A DNA stretch of 64,000 bases from Myxococcus stipitatus DSM 14675 (GCF_000331735.1 NC_020126.1:3596001-3660000); one strand, 5' to 3'; numbered from the stretch's first letter, positions 15,799-25,900 are shown. Numbers and translations: made by a program. The notes: a model not told the origin generated them from the sequence alone.

Positions 15799-16257
15799 AT
15801 GGTTGCTCCGCTCAAAGGCGGCCCCCGTTCCACGCCGCAGACGACGTCCGCGCCGGCCAACACCTCCACGCAGCCCACCGCGGATGTCGCGGCGCAGCGC
15901 GCGGCGCAGAAGTCCATCATGGACGGCGTGAAGAACAAGCCGGAGAACAAGCTGACGGCGGAGGACCGCAAGGCCTACGCAACGGCGCTGGTGAAGGACA
16001 AGCTGCTCGAGAACCAGGGGTTCCTCGGGTTCTTCTCCAAGTCGACGAACGAGGGTCTCGCGAAGAAGCTGGAAGGGGATGTCGCCACCTTCCTGCAGCA
16101 GAACCCCAACGCGTCGCTGAAGGACATCGACGCGCACGTCGCGGGCCGCGTCAAGTCCCAGATGTTCAGCGCGGTGGTGGGCCAGAAGGGCGTCGACATG
16201 GCCATCGCCAACATGCAGAAGCGGCTGCAAGAGATCCGGGACAACTTCGAGAAGTAG
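15799..16257 (+). CDS. Hypothetical protein, candidate secreted substrate
   Basis: A 152-residue protein with GGGAGAG before the ATG. The first ~35 residues are Pro/Thr/Ser/Ala-rich and disordered, as in many T3S substrates. The rest is helical (KSIMDGVKNKPENKLTAEDR, AVVGQKGVDMAIANMQKRLQ) with a short FLGFFS hydrophobic patch. It lies between the needle candidate and a TPR chaperone-like gene and has its own sigma-28-like promoter. That makes a substrate such as a translocator or tip component possible. I do not recognise a family. Confidence 0.6.
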   Translation: MVAPLKGGPRSTPQTTSAPANTSTQPTADVAAQRAAQKSIMDGVKNKPENKLTAEDRKAYATALVKDKLLENQGFLGFFSKSTNEGLAKKLEGDVATFLQQNPNASLKDIDAHVAGRVKSQMFSAVVGQKGVDMAIANMQKRLQEIRDNFEK

Positions 16258-16348
16258 TGCGGAAGTCAGGACGTTGCTGACTGGTGGCCTTGATGGAGGC
16301 GGGCTAGAGTCCGGGCCGCCTCCGTTACTGCCCGGGGAATGAGTCCAC

Positions 16349-16828
16349 ATGACGACGACCCAAGCCAAGGCGCCGGTCTCCGACAATGATGGGAAGCCGC
16401 TGTCTGGTCCGGAGCTGTTGGAACGGGCCACGCAAGGCTTCGACCTGTTTCAAGACGGCCGCTTCCAGGAGTCGCTGGCCATCTTCGAGCAACTGGCCTC
16501 CATGGATGCGTCCGAGGCGTACTTCCAGACGGCGCTCGGTGCGTGCCATCTGGCGCTCGAGAACCTGGACCAGGCGGAGGCCCACTTCAATCGGGCCATC
16601 GAGCTGGACCCCTCGGACCTGACGCCGTTCGTCAACCGGGGAGAGGTCCACCTGCGCCAGGGCAAGGTGATGGAGGCCGCACGGGACTTCAACCACGCGG
16701 TGTCCCTGGACCCCGAGGGGAAGGACCCGTTGAGCGCGCGGGCGAGGATGCTCGCCGCCGCGGCCCTGGAGAGCGTGGAGGAGGCCCAGGGGGCTTCCGA
16801 GCACGACTCCGGCTCCCTCAAGCGTTAG
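16349..16828 (+). CDS. TPR protein, second class II T3S chaperone-like
   Basis: A 159-residue protein with three TPR motifs (ATQGFDLFQDGRFQESLAIF; YFQTALGACHLALENLDQAE; PFVNRGEVHLRQGKVMEAAR) and short polar ends. It resembles SycD/LcrH-type translocator chaperones in length and repeat number, and it lies just before sctV. Together with the TPR gene at 14080 it brackets the candidate secreted proteins, an arrangement typical for chaperone-translocator groups. Confidence 0.72.
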   Translation: MTTTQAKAPVSDNDGKPLSGPELLERATQGFDLFQDGRFQESLAIFEQLASMDASEAYFQTALGACHLALENLDQAEAHFNRAIELDPSDLTPFVNRGEVHLRQGKVMEAARDFNHAVSLDPEGKDPLSARARMLAAAALESVEEAQGASEHDSGSLKR

Positions 16829-16922
16829 TGCTCGCCCGTCTCCCGTGACGGGCAGACCGACCCGGCTTGTGAGGCCCCTCTTGGGTCCGGAGCCGGGCGC
16901 GGACTAGGATGGGTCCCCGCTG

Positions 16923-19046
16923 ATGTCCGCCTCCAATCCGAACAGCTTCCTCTCCAAGTACTCCGACATCGTCCTGGCGATCGTGGTGGTGGCCATCGTC
17001 GGGATGATGATCGTCCCGCTGCCCACACTGCTGCTGGACGTGCTGCTGACGCTGAACATCAGCATCTCGGTGGTGTTGCTCCTGGTGTCGCTCTACGTGC
17101 CAGCGGCGCTGCACCTGTCGACGTTCCCGACAGTGCTGCTCATCACCACGATGTTCCGGTTGTCGCTGACCATCTCCACCACGCGACTCATCCTGCTGAC
17201 GGGTGACCCGGGTGAGGTCGTCATCGCGTTCGGCAACTTCGTGGTGCAGGGCAACTTCGTCGTCGGCGCCATCCTGTTCATCATCCTGGTCATCGTGAAC
17301 TTCATCGTCATCTCCAAGGGCTCGGAGCGTGTCGCGGAAGTGGCCGCGCGCTTCACCCTGGACGCGATGCCCGGCAAGCAGATGTCCATCGACGCGGATC
17401 TCCGCGCCGGCACCATTGATCAGGACCAGGGCAAGAGGCGCCGCCGCGACCTGGAGCGTGAGAGCCAGCTCTTCGGCGCCATGGACGGCGCCATGAAGTT
17501 CGTGAAGGGCGACGCCATCGCCAGCATCATCATCACCGTCGTGAACATCGTCGGTGGCCTCATCATCGGCGTGACGCAGAAGGGCATGTCCGCGGGAGAC
17601 GCGGCGCAGAAGTACACGCTGCTCACCATCGGTGACGGTCTGGTCGGCATGATCCCCGCCATCCTCGTCTCCACCTGCGCCGGTATCATCGTGACGCGCG
17701 TCGCGGGCGAGGAGGAGGGGGCGCACCTGGGCAAGGACGTCGGCACCCAGCTCACCGCCTACCCGAAGGCCATCGCCATCGCGGCGGGCATGCTCATCGT
17801 CCTCGGCCTGGTGCCGGGTCTGCCGAAGATTCCCTTCTTCCTCCTGGGCGCGGGCGCCGGCTTCGGCGCGTGGAGCATGCTCAAGAAGAAGAAGGACGAG
17901 CAGCTGGTGGAAGAGGCGGGCCCCTCCATGATCACGGACCTGGGCACGCCCCTGTCGTCGGAGCCGGCGCCCAAGGAGCCCATCAATCCGGACTCCGAGC
18001 TCTTCATCCCCGTCGTCACGCCCATCGTCCTGGAGGTCTCCGACGCGCTGGTGCCCTACGTGGACTCGCGCCAGGACAACGGGAAGTTCCTCTTCGAGCT
18101 CATCCCCTTCATGCGCGACGGCCTCTTCGTCGAGCTGGGTGTGCGCTTCCCGGGTGTGCGCGCGCGCGGCAACGCGTCCCTGCCGCCGGGCTCGTACCAG
18201 ATTCAAATCAACGAGGTCCCCGTCGTCACCGGCCAGGCCACGCTGGGCCACGTGCTCGTCAACGACACGGTGGAGCGCCTGCGGTTGATGAACATCCAGG
18301 GCTTCGAGGCCATCAACCCCGCGACGCGTCAGCCCGCCGCGTGGGTGCCCGAGCAGCACCGTGAGACGCTGGAGGCCGCGGGCCTCACGACGTGGGATGT
18401 CCCGGGCTACATCATCCTGCACGTGGCCGCGGTGCTGCGGCGCAACGCGCGTGAGTTCGTCGGCGTCCAGGAGACGCAGACGATGCTGGAGCAGCTGGAG
18501 AAGGCCTTCCCCGCCATCGTCAAGGAAGTCATCCCCAAGGTGGTCAACGTCCTGAAGCTCACGGACATCCTCCAGCGGCTCGTGGAGGAGGAGATCTCCA
18601 TCCGAGACCTGCGCGGCATCCTCCAGGCCCTGGCCGAGTACGGTCAGGTGGAGGCCGACAACGTGATGCTCACCGAGCATGTGCGTGCCTCGCAGCGCCG
18701 GTACATCTCCCACAAGTACGCGCGGGGCAGCGGCACGCTCGTCGTGTACCTGCTGGACCCGAACATCGAGGAGGCCATCCGAGGCTCCATCAAGCGCACC
18801 TCGGCGGGAGCGCACCTGGCGCTGGAGCCGGAGCTGGCCCAGGAAATCGTCCAGGCCGTCCGCACCGAGTGTGGCCACCTGCCGCCCAGCGCGCAGCGCC
18901 CCGTCATCCTCACCGCCATGGATATCCGGCGCTACGTGCGCAAGCTGCTGGAGTACGAGTTCAACCCCTCGTTCTCCGTGCTCAGCTACCAGGAGCTGTC
19001 GCCCGAGCTGAACATCCAGCCGGTGGCGCGTATCTCCACCCGGTAG
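16923..19046 (+). CDS. sctV: Type III secretion export gate protein SctV (FlhA family)
   Basis: A 707-residue FHIPEP-family protein. The N-terminal half has about eight transmembrane helices, with the conserved cytoplasmic loop between them (SERVAEVAARFTLDAMPGKQ, MSIDADLRAGTIDQDQGKRR). The C-terminal half (from ~350) is the nonameric cytoplasmic ring that binds chaperones and substrates, with AAVLRRNAREFVGVQETQTM and the CGHLPPSAQRPVILT end. The length is typical. It stands last in the locus, as flhA follows flhB in flagellar operons. The start at 16923 follows a CTAGGAT element by 12 nt and no strong ribosome site, so a leaderless or short-leader mRNA is possible. Confidence 0.97.
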   Translation: MSASNPNSFLSKYSDIVLAIVVVAIVGMMIVPLPTLLLDVLLTLNISISVVLLLVSLYVPAALHLSTFPTVLLITTMFRLSLTISTTRLILLTGDPGEVVIAFGNFVVQGNFVVGAILFIILVIVNFIVISKGSERVAEVAARFTLDAMPGKQMSIDADLRAGTIDQDQGKRRRRDLERESQLFGAMDGAMKFVKGDAIASIIITVVNIVGGLIIGVTQKGMSAGDAAQKYTLLTIGDGLVGMIPAILVSTCAGIIVTRVAGEEEGAHLGKDVGTQLTAYPKAIAIAAGMLIVLGLVPGLPKIPFFLLGAGAGFGAWSMLKKKKDEQLVEEAGPSMITDLGTPLSSEPAPKEPINPDSELFIPVVTPIVLEVSDALVPYVDSRQDNGKFLFELIPFMRDGLFVELGVRFPGVRARGNASLPPGSYQIQINEVPVVTGQATLGHVLVNDTVERLRLMNIQGFEAINPATRQPAAWVPEQHRETLEAAGLTTWDVPGYIILHVAAVLRRNAREFVGVQETQTMLEQLEKAFPAIVKEVIPKVVNVLKLTDILQRLVEEEISIRDLRGILQALAEYGQVEADNVMLTEHVRASQRRYISHKYARGSGTLVVYLLDPNIEEAIRGSIKRTSAGAHLALEPELAQEIVQAVRTECGHLPPSAQRPVILTAMDIRRYVRKLLEYEFNPSFSVLSYQELSPELNIQPVARISTR

Positions 19047-19062
19047 CAACAGGGCAGGGGTT

Positions 19063-19082
19063 GAGCCCCTCCCGAGGGGCTC
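19063..19082 (+). terminator. Hairpin at the end of the T3S locus
   Basis: GAGCCCC and GGGGCTC form a perfect 7-bp stem around the loop TCCCGA, 16 nt after the sctV stop. There is no T tract, so it may work with Rho or act as an mRNA 3' end. It separates the locus from the minus-strand genes beyond. Confidence 0.5.
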
Positions 19083-19204
19083 CTCGTCCCGCGCGTGGCT
19101 CCGAAGGGGAGTCGCCGCGGGACGTCGTGTTTCAGGGCACACGCTTCCGGCGAGGGCTCGCGAGAGCCTCGGGGTGGGTTCTCGCTGAGAGGGGACTCAG
19201 GGGC

Positions 19205-20275
19205 TCAGGCGCCAGCGACCACGGCGATGAGCAGCACCAGGAACACCAATCCGACCACGCCCATGACGACGAGCGGGACAAGCTTCTGCTTGTCCTTGAG
19301 CATGGCCATGGCCCCGCTCGGCGCGGATTCGTCCGGGAGGGAGGTCTCCGCGGAGGGCTGCACCGGCTCCTCGGAGGAGGACGAGTCGGGCTCCTCGGAG
19401 GCGGAGGACTCGGAAGAGGTCTCCGCGGGAGCGGGCTCTGGCTCGGGAGGAGCGGGCTCCGGCTCGGGTTCCGGCTCCGGCTCGGGCTTGGCTTCCTTGC
19501 GGACCGGGGCAGGGCGCGGAGGTGAAGGCGGAGGGCTCTTCTTGATTTCAGGGGCGAGCTGGACGGGCTCCTCGGCCGGCTCCGCGGGGTCGACGTAGAG
19601 GAAGCGGGTGCCGCCCACCTCCACCTCGTCGTTGTCCTTGAGCGCCTTGCGGTTCACCCGCTTCTTGTTGACCTTGATGCCGTTGCGGCTGCCCAGGTCC
19701 TCCACGTGGGTTCCGGACCAGTCGCGGCGAATCTTGGCGTGCTTGCGGGAGGTGAGGTCGTCCTTGATGACGAGGTCGGCTTCCTTCTCGTCGCGGCCGA
19801 TGACGATTTCCTGCGCGTCCCCAATCTCGATGCGCTCGCCCTCGCGAGGGCCGTTCATGATGCGGAGGTAGCGCTCCTCCGTGCCGGACAGCCCGCGCAT
19901 GACGTCCTTCAGGTTGCCGCGGGCAATGAAGGACGTCTTCTCCGAGGTGCCGTCGCCGTTGAGCTCCAGCACCCGGTCGAACCGCACGTCGTACTGCGCA
20001 ATGGCGATGACGTCACCGTTGCGCAGGGCGCGCTTCTCACCCTTGGGAAGGGCCTTCCCGTTGAGCTGGGTGCCATAGGCGCTCCCCAGGTCCTCGAGGA
20101 AGAAGTTGTGGCCTTCCTGGCAGATGCGCGCGTGGTTGCGCGACACGGCCTGCTGGGCCAACACGACCTGACAGGTCTTGTCCCGGCCCAGGGTGATGAC
20201 CGCATCGTCGAGGACGATCTCGGTGCCCTGGGCACCGGCCTCGCTGCGCTGTGTGACGGTGAGGCGGACGCTCAT
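19205..20275 (-). CDS. Tail-anchored protein with two FHA domains
   Basis: A 356-residue protein. FHA domain 1 spans about residues 5-100 (GRD at 30-32, SRNHA at 45-49, NG at 72-73). FHA domain 2 spans about 136-230 (GRD at 160-162, SRKHA at 176-180, RNG at 197-199). Both keep the Arg, Ser and His/Asn residues used to bind phosphothreonine. A Pro/Glu-rich linker with EP repeats follows. A single transmembrane helix near 331-353 ends the protein, leaving nothing beyond the membrane. SctD of injectisomes also joins a cytoplasmic FHA fold to a membrane helix but has a large periplasmic part. This protein may read Ser/Thr kinase signals, and a link to the adjacent T3S locus is only suggestive. 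Confidence 0.88.
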   Translation of the reverse strand: MSVRLTVTQRSEAGAQGTEIVLDDAVITLGRDKTCQVVLAQQAVSRNHARICQEGHNFFLEDLGSAYGTQLNGKALPKGEKRALRNGDVIAIAQYDVRFDRVLELNGDGTSEKTSFIARGNLKDVMRGLSGTEERYLRIMNGPREGERIEIGDAQEIVIGRDEKEADLVIKDDLTSRKHAKIRRDWSGTHVEDLGSRNGIKVNKKRVNRKALKDNDEVEVGGTRFLYVDPAEPAEEPVQLAPEIKKSPPPSPPRPAPVRKEAKPEPEPEPEPEPAPPEPEPAPAETSSESSASEEPDSSSSEEPVQPSAETSLPDESAPSGAMAMLKDKQKLVPLVVMGVVGLVFLVLLIAVVAGA

Positions 20276-20309
20276 CGAGGGAACAGTGGAGACAGGGGAC
20301 CACGGGACA

Positions 20310-21371
20310 TCAGAACGTCGCGTTGCTCATGTACTTCTCGCACGACTGATACTCGGTGGGGAACTCTTCCGAGGTCGCATACTTCAAGAAGTTCTTGCAG
20401 GCCACCCCCGCGTGCTCGTGTTTGTTGGCCTCCTGGTAGAGTTCGAAGAGGCCGTAGTGGCAGGGGGCGAACTTGCCGTCGAGCTTCACGCACTTCCGAT
20501 AAGTGGCCTCCTCCTCCGCCAGAAGCCCTTTCTCGCGGAACTGGCGGGCCAGCATGAAGAGGGCCGGGGCGGAGTTCTCCGCCTGCTGGGTGTCCTTGAT
20601 CTCCTTGAAGGCCTTGTCGGTGAGGACCGCCTTGCGCTGGGCCAGGGCCAGGTTGTTGGTGCAACTGGTCGCCTTGGGGTTGATCTGCAGGCAGTTGCCG
20701 AAGGCCTCGCGGGCGTCGGCGAACCGGCCCAGCTCCATCAGCGTGGTGCCGTAGTCATGCCAGGCATCGGCGAAGTTCGGGTTGAGGGCGGTGGCCTGGG
20801 CCATGTGCTCGGCGGCGTCTTCGTACTGCTCCTCCCCGTAGGCGATGATGCCCAGGGTGTGATGGGCCTCCGCCAGGTTGGGGTTGACGGCGAGGATGGT
20901 GCGCAGCTCCTTCTTGGCCTCCTCGTACTTGCCCATCTTCATCAGGGTGTACGCGAGGTTGTTGCGCGTATCGATGTTGTCCGGGTTCACCTTCAGGGCG
21001 CGCCGGAAGTTGTCGTGTGCCTTCCCGTAGGCGCCTTCTTCGTTATAGAGGCTGCCCAGGTTCTGGTAGGCCTGCAGGTGCTCCTGGTTGAAGCGCAGGG
21101 CCTTGATGAAGTGCTTCTTGGCGTCTTCCTTGCGGCCCGCGTACATGGCGATGAGGCCCTTGTTGGCCCACAAGTCCGCGTACTGAGGGGAGAACTCCAG
21201 GCCCAGGTCGCAATAGACATCCGCGCGGACCAGGTCCTGGTTGGCGATTTCCTGGACGCACAGCTCATTGTTGATGAGCGCGCGCTCATGGGGCGGCGGG
21301 GTGGTCAGGCAGGCGGCGAGCGGAAGCACGCACACCCAGGAAAGCGCGGAGGCAAGACGAGCAAGACGCAT
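20310..21371 (-). CDS. TPR-repeat lipoprotein
   Basis: A 353-residue lipoprotein. The start at 21371 gives a signal with lipobox LAAC. About eight to nine TPR motifs follow, the best being DLWANKGLIAMYAGRKEDAK, QAYQNLGSLYNEEGAYGKAH, DTRNNLAYTLMKMGKYEEAK and DAWHDYGTTLMELGRFADAR. The C-terminus has several Cys residues (CLQINPKATSC; YRKCVKLDGKFAPC). The layout resembles the PilW/Tgl type of pilotin-like TPR lipoproteins, which help secretins assemble, but it is longer, and I cannot assign that role. It lies 34 nt upstream of the FHA gene on the same strand, so the two are probably one operon. Confidence 0.85.
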   Translation of the reverse strand: MRLARLASALSWVCVLPLAACLTTPPPHERALINNELCVQEIANQDLVRADVYCDLGLEFSPQYADLWANKGLIAMYAGRKEDAKKHFIKALRFNQEHLQAYQNLGSLYNEEGAYGKAHDNFRRALKVNPDNIDTRNNLAYTLMKMGKYEEAKKELRTILAVNPNLAEAHHTLGIIAYGEEQYEDAAEHMAQATALNPNFADAWHDYGTTLMELGRFADAREAFGNCLQINPKATSCTNNLALAQRKAVLTDKAFKEIKDTQQAENSAPALFMLARQFREKGLLAEEEATYRKCVKLDGKFAPCHYGLFELYQEANKHEHAGVACKNFLKYATSEEFPTEYQSCEKYMSNATF

Positions 21372-21472
21372 GGCCAGTCGAGTGTAGGAGAGCGCCCCCT
21401 CTCGTGCAACGGCTGGGCGGGGCCTCAATCCGGGCTGATTTCCAAGGGTTGCACCGGTTAGAGTGGGTGCCC

Positions 21473-21991
21473 ATGCGTACCCTGCTCTGCACCCTCACGT
21501 TCGCCCTGGCTTTGCTCGGGGCGGCTCCGGCTCATGCCCAGTTCGCCAATCGCAGCCTCGGATTGTCGCTGGGTTACATGGACTTCAACAACACCAATGG
21601 GTTGGACAACGCGTTCTTCGTGGGCATCGATGCCAGCCTCTACATCGAGAACGGCTTCGAGGTGGTGTCCTACTCGAAGATTGCCTTCCCACGCGACAAC
21701 ACGAGCAACGACAAGAAGCGCGTCGTCGGCCTGGCCCCGTCGCTGGGCCTGCGCTACCTGCTGATGGAAGAGTCCATCCGGCCCTATGTCGGCGCGGACC
21801 TCAGCTACCTCATCGTGTTCAAGGCCGCGACGAGCAACTTCGTGGGCATCGGTCCCAACGCGGGCCTGGACTTCTTCCTGTCCGACTCCGTGAGCGCGGG
21901 CCTGCGGGCGCAGTACAACATCTACATCGCGCTGAACGAGAAGACGCAGAACTCCATCACCGTGTCGGCGGGAATGGCGGCCTACTTCTAG
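21473..21991 (+). CDS. Small outer-membrane beta-barrel protein
   Basis: A 172-residue protein with a signal peptide ending AHAQ (about residue 23). The mature part is a run of alternating amphipathic strands with aromatic ends (LGLSLGYMDFNNT, VGLAPSLGLRYLLM, VSAGLRAQYNIYIAL) and a C-terminal Phe (AAYF), all typical of an eight-stranded barrel. The start at 21473 is preceded by TTAGAGT at 21458. It is divergent from the TPR lipoprotein gene. The function is unknown. Confidence 0.75.
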   Translation: MRTLLCTLTFALALLGAAPAHAQFANRSLGLSLGYMDFNNTNGLDNAFFVGIDASLYIENGFEVVSYSKIAFPRDNTSNDKKRVVGLAPSLGLRYLLMEESIRPYVGADLSYLIVFKAATSNFVGIGPNAGLDFFLSDSVSAGLRAQYNIYIALNEKTQNSITVSAGMAAYF

Positions 21992-21998
21992 GCGGCAC

Positions 21999-22802
21999 TC
22001 ACCCCAGGGCCTGGGCGCGCGGTGGCCGGGTGCCGCGCGCGGCCTTGGGGGGCAGCAGGGCCGCGGCGACCAGCAGGGTCCACTTCTCATCGGAGAGGTG
22101 CGCCGGCTTCTCCATGGCCAGGGCGTCCTGGAGCCGGGTGCCCAGCGCGGCGAACAGGCGCAGGCGTGCGTCCATCCGCAGCTCCTCGCGGCGCAGGGCG
22201 GCGGTGAGCACCACCTCTCGCTCCTCCGTCGACAGCCGCTTCACGCGCGAGACGAAGAGCGGATCCGCGAGCAGTCCTTCCTCGCCCGTGGCGCTGAGGG
22301 CGGACGGCACCTTCAGCTTCCGCTCTCGCACGACGATGGTGCCGGCCAGCATGTCTCCCAGCCGCTGCTGCGAGCCGGAGGCCATGGCCGCCACCCCGCC
22401 CACCAGGTAGAGGAACGGCAGCCGGTCCACGGGACGCACCAGGTTGCGCAGGGCGGCGTGGTAGAAGCCGATGCGCACGCCGCTCTCCTGGATGACACGC
22501 AGGGAGAGCAGCCGCTTGCCCACCGTCTGGCCGCTCCAGGCGGTCTCCAGGGCGATGCCGTAGCCCCAATCCACCAGGAAGTAGACGACGATGCCCAGGG
22601 CGCTGGCGATTCCCGGGAAGGCCATCATGGTGAGGCTGAGCCCCAGCAGGGCCATCATGCTGAGGGCCAGGACGATGGCCGAGTCCACCAGCCAGGCGAG
22701 GAACCGGGAGTACAGGCCCGCGAGGGTGAAGCGGAACTCCACGTACTCGGGGGTGAGCACCGTGTGGGTGCCGTCCAGCAGTGTTTCGGGGGCCATCGTC
22801 AC
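21999..22802 (-). CDS. RDD-family membrane protein
   Basis: A 267-residue protein. The RDD domain (about residues 25-165) has the signature Arg near GLYSRFLAWLVDSAIVLALS and the downstream SGQTVGKRLLSLRVIQESGV, with three to four transmembrane helices. The C-terminal ~90 residues are soluble and helical. The start is GTG at 22802 or ATG at 22796, and no ribosome site separates them. RDD proteins often occur near SpoIIM-like, MoxR and DUF58 genes, which are found ~9 kb away here. Its end lies 7 nt after the stop of the convergent barrel gene. Confidence 0.85.
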   Translation of the reverse strand: MTMAPETLLDGTHTVLTPEYVEFRFTLAGLYSRFLAWLVDSAIVLALSMMALLGLSLTMMAFPGIASALGIVVYFLVDWGYGIALETAWSGQTVGKRLLSLRVIQESGVRIGFYHAALRNLVRPVDRLPFLYLVGGVAAMASGSQQRLGDMLAGTIVVRERKLKVPSALSATGEEGLLADPLFVSRVKRLSTEEREVVLTAALRREELRMDARLRLFAALGTRLQDALAMEKPAHLSDEKWTLLVAAALLPPKAARGTRPPRAQALG

Positions 22803-22987
22803 CGGCGCAGTGTAGCCGCGTCTGGCAGCGGACGGGGGCTTGGTGGGGATGGGCGGGAGGCACCCCCTGTTCGCTTCGGGCTGAACACCTGCTGGGAGGC
22901 GGTGGTGGAAGGGGGGCGGTCCCAGGGGCGACTGTGGTATTCATGGCTATCGGGGTGGTGGGGTAGCCACTCCGTCCCTCGCGCACC

Positions 22988-25900
22988 GTGTCCCCCTCCG
23001 ACTCCTCATCCTGGAACCGCCGACTGTGGCCGGCGGCTGCCTTTCAGTTCGCGCTCATCGCGGGTGTGACGCAACTGAAGTCGGCGGCCAACGCGCTGGT
23101 GCTGTCGCGCTTCGAGTCGCAGGCGATGCCCTACCTGTACCTCCTGGGGGCGCTCATCACCGCGGCGCTCACGTTGTTGCCGCGCTCCAAGCCGAACTCT
23201 CCGCTGGAGTCGCCGGGAGTGCTGACGGGTGTGGGCGGAGTGCTCACGCTGGGATTCGCGTTGGCGTTGTCGGCGGGCTACCGCACGCCGGCGCTGGGCC
23301 TGTACCTGTTCGTCGACACGTTCTCCACGTTCGTGTCCTTCCGGTTCTGGGCGCGGATGTCCGCGGCCTTCGATGCGCGGGAGGCTCGCAAGGCCTTCAC
23401 GGCCCTCAATGGCTTCGCCATGGGCGGAGGCATGGTGGGCGGGTTGCTCGTGCAGCGGTTGGCCGAGCGGCTCGGGACTCCCGCCATGGTGGTCAGCGGC
23501 GCGCTGGGGTTGCTGGCCGCGGGGGCCATCTTCCACCACCTGTACCGAGGCGAGCCGCCCCCTTCCGCGCCCCAGGGCCGCTCCGCGCCGGCGTCGTTCA
23601 TGGCGTTCAGCTACCTGGCGACGAGCCCCTACGCGCAGGTGCTCGCGGCGCTGGGAATCTCCTTCGCGGTGCTGTCGGCGTTCGTGGACTACCTGTTCCG
23701 CCTGCGCCTGGAAGGCACGATGAGCGAGGACGCGATGGCCGCGCTCTTCGGCTCGCTGCAGCTCTACATCGGCCTGTTCTGCGTGGCGTTCCAGCTGTTG
23801 CTGACCCAGCGGTTGCTCAAGCGGCTGGGGCTGCTGGGCTACGTGGCGCTGGTGCCCCTGGTCATCGTGCCGTTGGCGGCCGCATCGCTCATCACTCCCA
23901 GCCTGTGGCCCTTGCACCTGCTGCGGTTGCTCGAGACCGCGGTGAACTACTCCATCCTTCCGGTGGGCATCCAGCTGCTCTACGCGGCGGTGCCGGACGG
24001 GCAGCGCGAGGGCCTTCGCGCCGCGGTGGACGGACTGCTCCGCAAGGGCGGCGTGGTGGTGGCGGGTCTGCTGCTCATCGGCGCCGGGCGCGCGGCCACG
24101 GGCGAGACGATGGCGCTGGCGGTGGTGGGCATGTGCGCGGCGCTGGTGGGGCTGCTCGTGCGGCTCAAGCCCGCCTACGTGGCGGCGCTGGGCGAGCAGG
24201 TGGGCGCGCACGAAGAAGAGGCGGTGGCCCTGGAGGGCGAGGAGGATCAACGCCTGCTGGCCGAGGCCTTGTCCGCGCCCGTTCCGGACCGGGTGCTGCG
24301 CGCGGTGGACTTGATGGAGCAGGCCCAGGTGTCGCTGCGGCCGCACCTGCCCGCGCTGCTGCGCCACCCGCATGAGCGTGTGCTGGAGCGCGGGGTCGCG
24401 CTGGCGCTGGAGCTGGACGCGCGGGAGCTGGCGCCGGTGCTGGAGCGGCTGGTGGAGGAAGGGCCTCGGCGTCCTCGGGACCAGGCGGTCTGGGCGCTGG
24501 CGCGACTGTCGCCGGAGCGGGCCGAGCGTCTCCTGCCGGCGCTCCTCAATCATCCGGACATCGGGCTTCGGTGCGCGGCCATCGGCGCGCTGGTGAAGTC
24601 GACGGGCAGCGCGGTGGCGCTGGCCTCGCTCGAGGAGTTGCTCGCGCGCGGGGAAGGTGCCCCCGTGATGGAGCGGCGTGAGGTGGCGAAGCTCCTGGGG
24701 CGGCTCCAGGATTCGCGCTTCACGGGGCCGTTGGCTCGCTATCTCGAGGACAGTGACGGAACCGTGCGGCGCGTGGCGCTGGCCGCGGTGGGGGAGGGTG
24801 GTTACGTGGAGCTGGCTCCGCGTCTGCTGCCGTTCCTCACCTGGCGCGAGGAGCGCAAGACGACGCGCGAGGCCCTGGTGGCGCTGGGCGACGCGGTGAC
24901 GCCGCTGGTGGAGGAGCAGCTCAACAACCGGCGGGCTCCGCTGGCGATGCGGCTGCAGCTGCCTCGGGTGCTGCGAGGGATTGGGACTCCGGCGGCGCTG
25001 GATGCGCTGCTGTTCTCGAATGTGCGGGATGATGCGTCGCTGCACTTCCGCATCGGTGCCCAGCTCTCACGGCTTCGCGATGAGCACCCCGAGCATCCCG
25101 TGGACGTGGACCGTGTGCGGGATGCGTTGATCCGCCGACGGGACGTCTATCGCTCGTTGGTGGGGGCGTATCGCGACGTCCGGGCGGCGCTGGGGGATGG
25201 CTCGCTGCTCACTCGCGCGGTGGGCGACCGGTTGGACCAGGCGCTCGAGCTGTCGTTCTTCCTGCTGGGGTTGCTGGACTCGTCGCAGCGCATGCGCGGC
25301 ATCCACTACAACCTGGTGGGACAGGATGCGCGGCGGCGCGCGTTGGCGCTGGAGTTGTTGGACAACCTGCTCTCGGAAGAGGACCGGGAGTTGGTGATGG
25401 AGCAGGTGGAGGCGCATCACCGGGAGCTGCCGCTGGGAGCCTCGGGGCGGCTGTGGCGCAGGTTGGCGGCGCTGGTGCAGAGCGAGGACGTGGTGCTGCG
25501 CGCGTGTGCTCGCCAGGTTGCTCGGGTGAACGGGCTGGATGTGCTCCCGCAGGAGGGTGAGTTGAGCGACCGCATTGTCCAACGGATGTTCGCCTTGGAG
25601 GGCGTGAGCGTCTTCTCCCAGAGCGACGTGGATGACATCGCGGCCATCGCCGCGGTGGCGCGCGAGGGCTTCTTCCGGGCGGGTGAGCGCATCTACGCCC
25701 AGGGCGACCCGGGTGACGCGCTCTACGTCATCGTCGATGGTGCCATCGATGCGTTCCACGATGGCGAGCACGTGCTGCGCTTCCAGGGCAAGCAGGCCTT
25801 TGGCGAGGTGAGCCTGCTCGATGGGGCGCCGCGTCCCACGGACATGGTGGCCGCGGTGGATACGCGCGTGCTCATCATCGACCGGCGCGACTTCCTGGAC

